From: an uncultured Bacteroides sp.
Lineage (GTDB): Bacteria; Bacteroidota; Bacteroidia; Bacteroidales; Bacteroidaceae
DNA: 64,000 nt
Assembly: GCA_958453305.1 (NCBI GenBank)
Contig: CAUDXH010000009.1
Span: 12,085-76,084 of the forward strand
Reading direction: 5' to 3'
The position numbers and the translations under genes are program-made. The notes beneath the pieces were generated by a model, which saw nothing but the letters and a program-made list of their open reading frames with translations, ran no database searches and was not told where the DNA came from. Within the stretch, counting starts at the first letter, position 1; each line of letters opens with the position of its first letter. Of this stretch, positions 24,480 through 31,682 are shown piece after piece.

Positions 24480-24487
24480 TATATTTG
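24480..24487 (+). promoter_or_regulatory. Putative -7 box of the iron alcohol dehydrogenase gene
   Basis: TATATTTG matches TAnnTTTG, 28 bases before the ATG at 24516. No -33 TTTG at the usual distance. Confidence 0.45.
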
Positions 24488-24515
24488 AAAATACGAACTT
24501 TAAATAGTACATATT

Positions 24516-25688
24516 ATGAACGCAAACCCTGTTTTTAGTTTACACATTCCCACCCGACTCTTATTCGGATGTGGTGAAATAAAAAAATTGGCAACTGAAA
24601 AACTGCCGGGTAAAAAAGCCCTGATTGTGATTTCTGCTGGCACTTCCATGAAAAAATACGGCTACTTGGATAAAGTCATCGAACTGCTGAAGGATAATGA
24701 TACGGAAGCTGTGGTATTCGACAAGATTTTACCTAACCCCATCAAAGGGCATGTAATGGAAGCCGCTGCACTCTGCCGTGCTGAACGGTGCGACTTTGTC
24801 ATCGGTCTGGGTGGAGGAAGCAGCATTGACTCCGCCAAAGCAATTGCTGTCATGGCATGTAATGAAGGCGATTACTGGGATTATGTCATCGGAGGAAGCG
24901 GAAAGGGACGTCCTGCTGCCAAGGCACTCCCCATCATTGCCATCCCTACTACTGCTGGCACCGGAACTGAGGCAGACCCATGGACTGTAATTACCAATGA
25001 AGAAAAGCAAGAAAAGATTGGCTTCGGAAATCAGCATACCTTCCCTGCTTTATCAATCGTTGACCCGGAACTGATGGTTTCTATTCCGCCTCATCTCACC
25101 GCCTATCAGGGATTTGATGCTTTCTTCCATGCGGCAGAAGGATTTATTGCAAACTGTGCTACTCCTATCAGCGACTTGTATGCTCTGGAAGCTATCCGAC
25201 TGCTTTACAAATATCTGCCTGTTGCCGTAAAGGATGGTAAAAACTTGAAAGCACGTGCAAAAGTGGCTTGGGCAAGTACATTGGCAGGGCTGGTGGAATC
25301 AACTTCAAGCTGTACCTCCGAACATTCGCTGGAACATGCCATGAGTGCATATTACCCGGCACTTCCGCATGGAGCCGGACTGATTGCCATCAGTGAGGCT
25401 TACTTTGAAACCTTCCGCAATGACTGCATGAAGCGTTACATGAAGATGGCTGAAATCATGACACAGCAAAAGAGTAACCGCCCCAGCGACTTTATGGATG
25501 CACTGATACGTATGCAAAAGGAATGTGAGGTTTACCAGCTGAAACTGAGTGACTGGGGACTCAAAGAGGAAGATTTGCCCAAGATGGTGCAGAATGCAAG
25601 AGAAACTATGGGCGGATTATTTATGTTTGATCCCCGACCGCTTACCGATGAAGAAGTACTCGGTATTTACAAAAATTCATACCGATAA
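24516..25688 (+). CDS. Iron-containing alcohol dehydrogenase
   Basis: 390 residues of the group III (iron-dependent) dehydrogenase family. The NAD(P)-binding motif GGGSSIDSAK is at 99-108, and TTAGTGTEAD follows. Predicted metal ligands are D200, H204, H269 and H284 within FDAFFHAAEGF and EHSLEHAM..LPHGAG. The family interconverts aldehydes or ketones and alcohols; the closest typed members are butanol dehydrogenases, but the substrate is not deducible. It has its own -7 box and faces the convergent thioesterase gene. Confidence 0.94.
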   Translation: MNANPVFSLHIPTRLLFGCGEIKKLATEKLPGKKALIVISAGTSMKKYGYLDKVIELLKDNDTEAVVFDKILPNPIKGHVMEAAALCRAERCDFVIGLGGGSSIDSAKAIAVMACNEGDYWDYVIGGSGKGRPAAKALPIIAIPTTAGTGTEADPWTVITNEEKQEKIGFGNQHTFPALSIVDPELMVSIPPHLTAYQGFDAFFHAAEGFIANCATPISDLYALEAIRLLYKYLPVAVKDGKNLKARAKVAWASTLAGLVESTSSCTSEHSLEHAMSAYYPALPHGAGLIAISEAYFETFRNDCMKRYMKMAEIMTQQKSNRPSDFMDALIRMQKECEVYQLKLSDWGLKEEDLPKMVQNARETMGGLFMFDPRPLTDEEVLGIYKNSYR

Positions 25689-25771
25689 CGGTCACCCAAA
25701 CGACTAAACGTATTATTGAGGACAACGAAACGTTTTAACTAAAAGACCAAGGTGTCACGGCTTTTCAACTC

Positions 25772-25859
25772 AGTACTTCTTCGGGAGTACTCCAGTACTT
25801 TGGCGGAAGTACTCCAGTACTCCGGTGAGAGTACTGCGGTACTTTGCCCGAAGTACTGG
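25772..25859. repeat. Four 22-bp tandem repeats built on AGTACT
   Basis: AGTACT (GGTACT once) occurs at 25772, 25786, 25794, 25808, 25816, 25830, 25838 and 25852, alternating steps of 14 and 8 bases, thus a 22-base unit AGTACT-N8-AGTACT-NN repeated four times. The N8 parts vary (TCTTCGGG, TTGGCGGA, CCGGTGAG, TTGCCCGA). Because AGTACT is self-complementary, every unit can fold as a hairpin or pair with its neighbours. Confidence 0.85.
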
Positions 25860-25876
25860 CTTTATGAAAGAGCATG

Positions 25877-25909
25877 CCAAGGTGTTCATTTAAAACACCT
25901 TGGTCTTTT
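25877..25909. terminator. Hairpin terminator between convergent genes
   Basis: CCAAGGTGTT (25877-25886) pairs with AACACCTTGG (25894-25903), followed on the plus strand by TCTTTTCTTTT. It can end transcripts of the alcohol dehydrogenase gene. For the minus-strand thioesterase gene the following sequence is less T-rich, but the outer inverted repeat could serve it. Confidence 0.7.
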
Positions 25910-25912
25910 CTT

Positions 25913-26365
25913 TTAGTTATCCAACCGAGGAGAAAGTTCTTCTAAAGTCTTGCCCTCATAATCACAAATAGCTTTCTTGTAGGAAGAGGGAATAGCTATC
26001 GGCTCCTTCGTTGCTACATCATAACCTACCATTATGGTACGACACTGGCACTTCAACACACCGCTTGCTTTATTTACCGCACGTTGCAACAAGGTTATAC
26101 TTTTAGTCCCGATATGCTCTACCGTGGTTTCAATAAACAATTCGTCCGAGAAAAATACAGGAGCCAAGAAATCCGCATTGATATTGGCCACTACCACCGC
26201 AAATTTACTCCAGTTTTCATCGCCAAACACATCGCGAAAATAAGAAGTCTTGGCCAAATCGTATAAAGAGAAATAAGCGTTATTATTCATGTGTCCGTAT
26301 AAATCGACGTCGCTAAACCGAATCTGAATCGGCATTACATGTTTAAATGTCATTTCATTTGCCAT
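25913..26365 (-). CDS. Acyl-CoA thioesterase (YbgC/FadM-type hotdog)
   Basis: 150 residues, a single hotdog domain of the 4-hydroxybenzoyl-CoA thioesterase family. The active-site loop is FSDVDLYGHMNNNAYF with the candidate acid D21, and the long central helix follows. It would hydrolyse acyl-CoA thioesters in the cytoplasm; chain preference is unknown. The gene stands alone on the minus strand. Confidence 0.9.
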   Translation of the reverse strand: MANEMTFKHVMPIQIRFSDVDLYGHMNNNAYFSLYDLAKTSYFRDVFGDENWSKFAVVVANINADFLAPVFFSDELFIETTVEHIGTKSITLLQRAVNKASGVLKCQCRTIMVGYDVATKEPIAIPSSYKKAICDYEGKTLEELSPRLDN

Positions 26366-26373
26366 AATGTTTT

Positions 26374-26520
26374 AGTTTATGAGTTGGTTAGTTTATGAGT
26401 TTTAAGTTCGTTGGCTTCAAGTTGATGAGTCCATAAGTTAAGCATACAAGCCGGTGAGCTTTTGAGTTTTTGGAATAAAGGTTCTGAAAACTCAATAACC
26501 CAAAAACTTATAAACTCAAG
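26374..26520. repeat. AT-rich imperfect repeats around AGTTTATGAGTT
   Basis: AGTTTATGAGTT occurs at 26374-26385 and 26390-26401, and related inverted forms (ACTTATAAACTC) occur at about 26507-26516. TGAGTTTTTGG (26463-26473) can pair with CCAAAAACT near 26500. The region separates the divergent thioesterase and metY genes. It looks like Bacteroides spacer repeats without coding content. Confidence 0.45.
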
Positions 26521-26575
26521 CATCCAAATATACATCTTTTTAGCAAATTTACGCCAGCTATCACAGAATATTTCT

Positions 26576-26583
26576 TACTTTTG
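26576..26583 (+). promoter_or_regulatory. Putative -7 box of metY
   Basis: TACTTTTG matches TAnnTTTG, 40 bases before the metY ATG. No -33 TTTG at the usual distance and no recognisable S-box riboswitch in between. Confidence 0.4.
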
Positions 26584-26623
26584 TCCACCAGAAAAGATTA
26601 ATAGACTCAAATCATATCAGAAT

Positions 26624-27907
26624 ATGGAAAGAAAATTTAGCAAAGAGACACTCTGTGTGCAAGCTGGATGGACTCCCAAGAAGGGAGAGCCTCGTGTATT
26701 GCCTATTTATCAAAGTACTACATTTAAATATGACACCAGTGAACAAATGGCCCGCTTGTTCGACTTGGAGGATAGTGGCTACTTCTATACCCGACTGCAA
26801 AACCCTACCAATGATGCTGTAGCTGCTAAGATTGCTGCACTTGAGGGTGGAGTGGCTGCTATGCTGACTTCATCGGGACAGGCAGCTAACTTCTATGCGG
26901 TCTTCAATATTTGTGAAGCCGGCGACCATTTTGTATGCTCTTCTACCATTTATGGTGGGACCTTTAATCTGTTCGGAGTTACCATGAAAAAGCTGGGTAT
27001 CGAATGTACTTTTGTGGATGCAGATGCACCGGAAGAGGAAATAGAAAAGGCTTTCCGTCCGAATACGAAATGTTTGTTCGGAGAAACCATTTCTAACCCA
27101 AGCATCAATGTGCTTGATATTGAAAAATTTGCCCGCATTGCCCACAAGCATGGAGTGCCTTTGATTGTGGACAACACGTTTGCAACTCCGATTAACTGCC
27201 GCCCCTTTGAATGGGGAGCTGATATCGTTACGCATTCTACAACCAAATATATGGATGGACATGCTACCTGTGTAGGTGGAGCTGTGGTAGACAGCGGAAA
27301 CTTTGACTGGGAAGCACATGCCGACAAGTTCCCCGGACTTACTCAACCGGATGAATCGTATCACGGACTGGCTTACACCAAAACATTTGGTAAGATGGCT
27401 TATATCACCAAAGCGACAGCTCAACTGATGCGTGACCTGGGTTCTATTCAATCACCTGAAAATGCATTCTTGCTGAACTTGGGGCTGGAAACGCTTCACC
27501 TGCGTGTTCCACGCCACTGTGAAAACGCACAACGCATCGCTGAATGGCTGGAAGCAAATCCGAAAGTGAAATGGGTGAACTACTGCGGACTGAAAAGCAG
27601 CAAATATTATGAGCTGGCTCAAAAATACATGCCAAACGGATCATGCGGTGTCATCGCTTTCGGCTTGAAAGGCTCACGCGAAGAGGCTATCAAATTTATG
27701 GATGAACTGAAGTTGGCTTGCATCGTTACGCATGTGGCTGATGCCCGTACTTGTGTGTTGCATCCGGCAAGCCATACACACCGTCAGCTGACCGATGAAC
27801 AGCTGATTGAAGCCGGAGTAGCTCCCGACTTGATTCGCTTGTCGGTAGGTATTGAGAATGTCAACGATATTATTGCAGATTTGGAACAGGCTTTGCAACA
27901 TGTCTGA
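26624..27907 (+). CDS. metY: O-acetylhomoserine sulfhydrylase / aminocarboxypropyltransferase
   Basis: 427 residues from the ATG at 26624, the usual length. An upstream in-frame ATG at 26462 would add 54 residues that lie across the promoter and spacer repeats, so it is rejected. The Cys/Met-metabolism PLP fold shows SSGQAANFYAVFNI, DNTFATP, and the PLP lysine K208 in HSTTKYMDGHAT. It makes homocysteine (with sulfide) or methionine (with methanethiol) from O-acetylhomoserine. The gene is monocistronic and ends in a terminator. Confidence 0.93.
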   Translation: MERKFSKETLCVQAGWTPKKGEPRVLPIYQSTTFKYDTSEQMARLFDLEDSGYFYTRLQNPTNDAVAAKIAALEGGVAAMLTSSGQAANFYAVFNICEAGDHFVCSSTIYGGTFNLFGVTMKKLGIECTFVDADAPEEEIEKAFRPNTKCLFGETISNPSINVLDIEKFARIAHKHGVPLIVDNTFATPINCRPFEWGADIVTHSTTKYMDGHATCVGGAVVDSGNFDWEAHADKFPGLTQPDESYHGLAYTKTFGKMAYITKATAQLMRDLGSIQSPENAFLLNLGLETLHLRVPRHCENAQRIAEWLEANPKVKWVNYCGLKSSKYYELAQKYMPNGSCGVIAFGLKGSREEAIKFMDELKLACIVTHVADARTCVLHPASHTHRQLTDEQLIEAGVAPDLIRLSVGIENVNDIIADLEQALQHV

Positions 27908-28008
27908 TAATTGATGCTTATCAGAAGATGAAGAGAATGATTTCATTCTCGCCTTACAGATACCATGCGCAGAGTTAAAGGATGCTCCGGTGTGGTATCT
28001 GTATCGTT
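27904..28008 (+). terminator. Three consecutive hairpins ending metY
   Basis: CTGATAA/TTATCAG (27904-27924), GAGAATGA/TCATTCTC (27933-27950) and CAGATACCA/TGGTATCTG (27957-28001) follow each other; the last is followed by TATCGTTTTTATG. The third is the likely terminator. It also argues that the next gene starts at or after 28012. Confidence 0.65.
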
Positions 28009-28038
28009 TTTATGAAAAACCAACTTAATCAAACAGAC

Positions 28039-29838
28039 ATGAATCCACTATCACATTATAACAAAGAACTTGCTGAAACTGAAAAAGAGCTGAAACTTAT
28101 ACGAAGCAAAATAACACGTATAAGTTTCATCCGAGTCTTGCTTTTTATAGCAGGTATTATCGGAATCATTTATTTTTTTAATGCGGAAAACTGGGTAATA
28201 ATGGCGGTGATATGCTGCACTTTCCTCCCTTTCTTCATTTTAATCAAAATACACGATCAGCTGTTCCGCCGACGAGACTGGCTCGAAACTCAGGCACGTA
28301 TTTATCGGGAAGAGTTAAAAGGACTGCAAGGTGACTACAGCAGCTTTGACGGGGGAAAAGAGTTTATTGACCCTGAACATCCGTATTCATTTGATCTGGA
28401 CTTGTTCGGGAACCGTTCGCTTTTTCAAGCTATCAACCGCAGCTGTACCTCATTTGGTAAACAACGGCTTGCCGAATGGATGAAAAATCATCTGACGAGT
28501 AAAAAAGAAATAGAAGAAAGGCAAATAGCAGTAAATGATATAAGCCAACGCACTATTTTCCGCGAACAGTTCCGCATTATGGGACTGGTCAATCAGGCAG
28601 AAGCCGGAAAAGAAGCCGATATACACAACTGGTGTGAGAGTCCGGCTATTTACCTTCACTCCATTTGGGTTAAAGCCTTTATCTGGGGAGTTCCAGTTAT
28701 TAACAGCCTCCTGTTAATAACTTCGTTAATAGGGTCATTGTCAATAAGTTGGCTGAGCCTTTCATTCGTTCTGTTTTTAATATGCAGCTTTGCCATCATC
28801 AAGCGCGCCACAGCAATACAAGAAACTTATGGCAGCCAGCTGAAAGCACTCTACAGTTATGCACGCCTGATTGCCTTAACCAAGCAGGAACAATGGAACA
28901 GTCCTGCCATTAAAAGACTGATTGATGAACTCAATGTTGACGGAAAGTCACCGGTTGATGCCTTAACCCAACTATCCAAAGAGCTTGACCGGCTTGACTT
29001 ACGGAATAACCAGATTCTGTATGTGATTTTAGAAGGGAGTGTTTTCTTTCAGCTTCAGCAAATTGTCCGCATCGAACGGTGGAAAGAGCATTACGGACGT
29101 TATGTAATGGGATGGCTGGATACAATCGGGGAAATAGATGCACTTTGCTCTTTAGGCACCTTTGCTTACAATCACCCGAACTATACGTATCCCACTGTTA
29201 CAGACACTCCGTTCTGTTTTGAAGCTACCGAGATGGGGCACCCACTCATGGCAGAAGCCCAGTGCGTAAAAAATGACGCACTCATTCCCTCTCGCCCTTA
29301 TTTTCTGATTATCACCGGAGCAAACATGGCTGGAAAAAGTACTTACTTACGCACCATTGGCGTCAATTACCTGCTGGCTTGCATGGGCGCACCTGTCTGT
29401 TGTCAATCACTGGTGCTTTACCCGGCACAGCTGATAACCAGCCTGCGCACCTCCGATTCTCTTTCGGACAACGAATCTTACTTCTTTGCTGAACTGAAAC
29501 GGCTGAAACGTATCATTGACCTGCTAAATAAAGGGAAAGAACTCTTTATCATTCTGGATGAAATTTTGAAGGGGACCAATTCAGCCGACAAGCAAAAAGG
29601 CTCCTTCGATTTAATCCGCCAGTTCATGAGCTTACGTGCCAATGGCATAATTGCTACCCATGACTTGCTTTTAGGTGAACTGATAAAACAGTTCCCCAAT
29701 GATATTCGTAATTACTGCTTTGAAGCCGACATAAAGAACAATGAACTCAGTTTTTCTTATAAGCTCCGCGAGGGAGTTGCCCAAAACATGAATGCTTGTT
29801 TCCTGATGAAGAAAATGGGAATTACCATACAAGATTAA
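28039..29838 (+). CDS. Membrane-anchored MutS-like ATPase
   Basis: About 599 residues if started at MNPLSHYNKEL (28039). In-frame ATGs at 28012 and 27982 are alternatives, but 27982 lies within a terminator hairpin. Two hydrophobic segments lie near residues 30-75 and two more near 215-260, so the N-terminal half is in the membrane. The C-terminal half is the MutS ATPase domain with P-loop GANMAGKST (427-435), SLSDNESYFFAELKRLK and Walker B ILDEILKGTN (about 503), followed by ATHDLLLGEL. Mismatch-recognition and Smr domains are absent. Such proteins are common in Bacteroidetes; a role in mismatch repair is not established. Confidence 0.85.
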   Translation: MNPLSHYNKELAETEKELKLIRSKITRISFIRVLLFIAGIIGIIYFFNAENWVIMAVICCTFLPFFILIKIHDQLFRRRDWLETQARIYREELKGLQGDYSSFDGGKEFIDPEHPYSFDLDLFGNRSLFQAINRSCTSFGKQRLAEWMKNHLTSKKEIEERQIAVNDISQRTIFREQFRIMGLVNQAEAGKEADIHNWCESPAIYLHSIWVKAFIWGVPVINSLLLITSLIGSLSISWLSLSFVLFLICSFAIIKRATAIQETYGSQLKALYSYARLIALTKQEQWNSPAIKRLIDELNVDGKSPVDALTQLSKELDRLDLRNNQILYVILEGSVFFQLQQIVRIERWKEHYGRYVMGWLDTIGEIDALCSLGTFAYNHPNYTYPTVTDTPFCFEATEMGHPLMAEAQCVKNDALIPSRPYFLIITGANMAGKSTYLRTIGVNYLLACMGAPVCCQSLVLYPAQLITSLRTSDSLSDNESYFFAELKRLKRIIDLLNKGKELFIILDEILKGTNSADKQKGSFDLIRQFMSLRANGIIATHDLLLGELIKQFPNDIRNYCFEADIKNNELSFSYKLREGVAQNMNACFLMKKMGITIQD

Positions 29839-29873
29839 ACCTCGTTACCTCCTTACAGGATACTACAAAAAAA

Positions 29874-29923
29874 GAAGGCGGAGCGAGATAGTTACTTTAT
29901 CTTTCACTATCTGCACCGCCTTC
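29874..29923. terminator. Bidirectional terminator between MutS-like gene and susD
   Basis: GAAGGCGG pairs with CCGCCTTC and AGATAGT with ACTATCT inside, giving a long interrupted hairpin. The left side is preceded by an A-run, giving a T-run for the minus strand. It separates convergent genes. Confidence 0.75.
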
Positions 29924-29967
29924 GCTTAATTACAGGTTTTAAAAACGTAAAACGATTCTCTTAAAGT

Positions 29968-31674
29968 TTACCAGCCCAAGAATTCAGCATCGGGAGTTCC
30001 CCAACCTTTGTTCTGAGTTAAAACTCCATTCGACAAGTCTAACTGAGACTTCGGAATAGGCCAGAATCCACCGGTTTCCTGATAACGCTTGGCAAATCCT
30101 CCACCAAATTCTTTCATGGTAAGATCTTTACCCAAGTTGCTTATCGGAGTACCAATCTGTTTCTGCAATGCCGGAACAACTTCTCCCCAACGCATCAGGT
30201 CGAACCATCTCAAACCTTCAAAAGCCAGTTCATGACGTCTTTCCTTTTTCAGATTTTCTGCCGAATAAGCCACCGGAGTCAACCCTACACGGCTACGTAC
30301 TTCATTGATACCGTCAGGAGTTTCAGTAAGTTCAGAGTGCATTAACAATACGTCGGCATAACGCATCATGATCAGGTCTTGAGTCTGTCCCAGCTGGTTC
30401 TGGTTTTGCGCTCCATACATCAAATAAGAGTATAATACTAAATTGCCACCTTCCTGCTTGGCAGTAATACTCATATATTTTTTCTGATAATAGCCCGTAT
30501 ATTCTATCAGGTCTTTTGATACGTCAGGAACATAATCCAAACCTTCATCCGGATCATCCATCACTAAAATGGATGCCTTAATACGAGGATCGGTTGGTTC
30601 ATCGGCTACCCAGTCATTATAAAGATTCGGTGTTACCGTACCGCATCCCCATCCTTGTCCGTAAGGGAAAAGATCGGCTCCACGAATACCGTAGAACAAC
30701 GGGAACATATTAGCAAGACTAACAGCCTCGCCCCAGTTGGCATATACATTATATTTGGTGGCAAACAATACTTCTTTGTTTACATCTGTCTCCCATGCAA
30801 GTTCAGAGCCATCTATCGCTTTCTGTCCTTTTGTATATGGGTAATCTTTGATGGTATGAGGATTGGTATACGGCCAAAGCTCGCGGAAATCATTTACCAA
30901 GCCATATCCACCGTTATCTTTACAATCTTCCAGCCAGTTAATTACCTGTTCTTTTGAGATGCTGTTGCCTTCACCTAAAGGCAAAGATTCTTTACCGTAA
31001 TATCCTGTGTAAAACAAGAATACACGAGCCATATATGCCTCAGCGATATACTTGGTAGCATGTCCTGAAAACGCCGGATCGAACTTTTTATCGGGCATGG
31101 TTTCAATACAGTCTTTCAAGTCGGAAGCAATCTGTGTATAAATCTGCTCAGCCGATGACTTCGGTAAATTTTCAGCTTTCGATGTAAGAGGCATTGGAAG
31201 TTCGCCAAACATCTGAACCATTTGGTAATACAAAAGGGCACGCATGAATTTAGCTTCTCCTACTGCCTGCTTCTTGGCATCTTCACTCGCCCAATCGGTA
31301 ATTTGATCTACAAACTCCAACATCATATTGGCTCTGTAAATACCTTGGTAACTTCTTTCCCAGAATGGAAGAAAGGCATCCACACCTACATTCAAGAGTT
31401 TATCAGTCATCTGGAAGACTTTATCTGCACTTCCTCCACCTCCAAACCGGTCATCCGAAGCAGCTTCTGCTACATAGAAGATATTTACCGTATTCTGCTG
31501 GTTAACATGATTTAAGGTAGAATAAATACCAGCAAGCATCATATCAATATCAGCCGAGGTTGTAGGGAAATTACTCGTTGTTTTCTGTGTGAGATTTTCT
31601 GTATCGAGAAAACTTTCACAACTGCTCAGGGTTAAAGCTGCAATAAGGGCAGCACAAATATGTTTTTTCATCAT
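29968..31674 (-). CDS. SusD/RagB-family surface glycan-binding lipoprotein (third pair)
   Basis: 568 residues. Lipobox TLSSC with Cys19, then SFLDTEN. The helical core includes GEAKFMRALLYYQMVQMFG, and the C-terminal domain has LIMMRYADVLLMHSEL, ERRHELAFEGLRWFDLMRWGE and FWPIPKSQLD. It binds an oligosaccharide on the cell surface with the SusC encoded 8 bases upstream. It is the last gene of the xylan locus on this side. Its substrate is likely a xylan fragment, inferred from location and from the motif shared with the xus promoter. Confidence 0.95.
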   Translation of the reverse strand: MMKKHICAALIAALTLSSCESFLDTENLTQKTTSNFPTTSADIDMMLAGIYSTLNHVNQQNTVNIFYVAEAASDDRFGGGGSADKVFQMTDKLLNVGVDAFLPFWERSYQGIYRANMMLEFVDQITDWASEDAKKQAVGEAKFMRALLYYQMVQMFGELPMPLTSKAENLPKSSAEQIYTQIASDLKDCIETMPDKKFDPAFSGHATKYIAEAYMARVFLFYTGYYGKESLPLGEGNSISKEQVINWLEDCKDNGGYGLVNDFRELWPYTNPHTIKDYPYTKGQKAIDGSELAWETDVNKEVLFATKYNVYANWGEAVSLANMFPLFYGIRGADLFPYGQGWGCGTVTPNLYNDWVADEPTDPRIKASILVMDDPDEGLDYVPDVSKDLIEYTGYYQKKYMSITAKQEGGNLVLYSYLMYGAQNQNQLGQTQDLIMMRYADVLLMHSELTETPDGINEVRSRVGLTPVAYSAENLKKERRHELAFEGLRWFDLMRWGEVVPALQKQIGTPISNLGKDLTMKEFGGGFAKRYQETGGFWPIPKSQLDLSNGVLTQNKGWGTPDAEFLGW

Positions 31675-31682
31675 TTTTAATT

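Larger units (their letters stand above)
25741..25909. repeat. Perfect 15-bp inverted repeat framing a tandem repeat
   Basis: AAAAGACCAAGGTGT at 25741-25755 is exactly complementary to ACACCTTGGTCTTTT at 25895-25909. A third copy of the central part, CCAAGGTGTT at 25877-25886, pairs with the same right arm to give a compact hairpin with an 8-base loop. The region lies between the convergent dehydrogenase and thioesterase genes and encloses the 22-bp repeat array. Confidence 0.8.

Noticed and set aside
25772..25859. Possible CRISPR array in the AGTACT repeats
   Set aside because: Unit length is 22 bases with only 8 variable bases, too short for spacers, and there are no cas genes.
26462..26623. 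54-residue N-terminal extension of metY
   Set aside because: It runs across spacer repeats and the -7 box; the family starts at the later ATG (26624).
26366..26623. SAM-type riboswitch upstream of metY
   Set aside because: No conserved S-box or SAM-II core was seen; only A/T-rich repeats and a -7 box.
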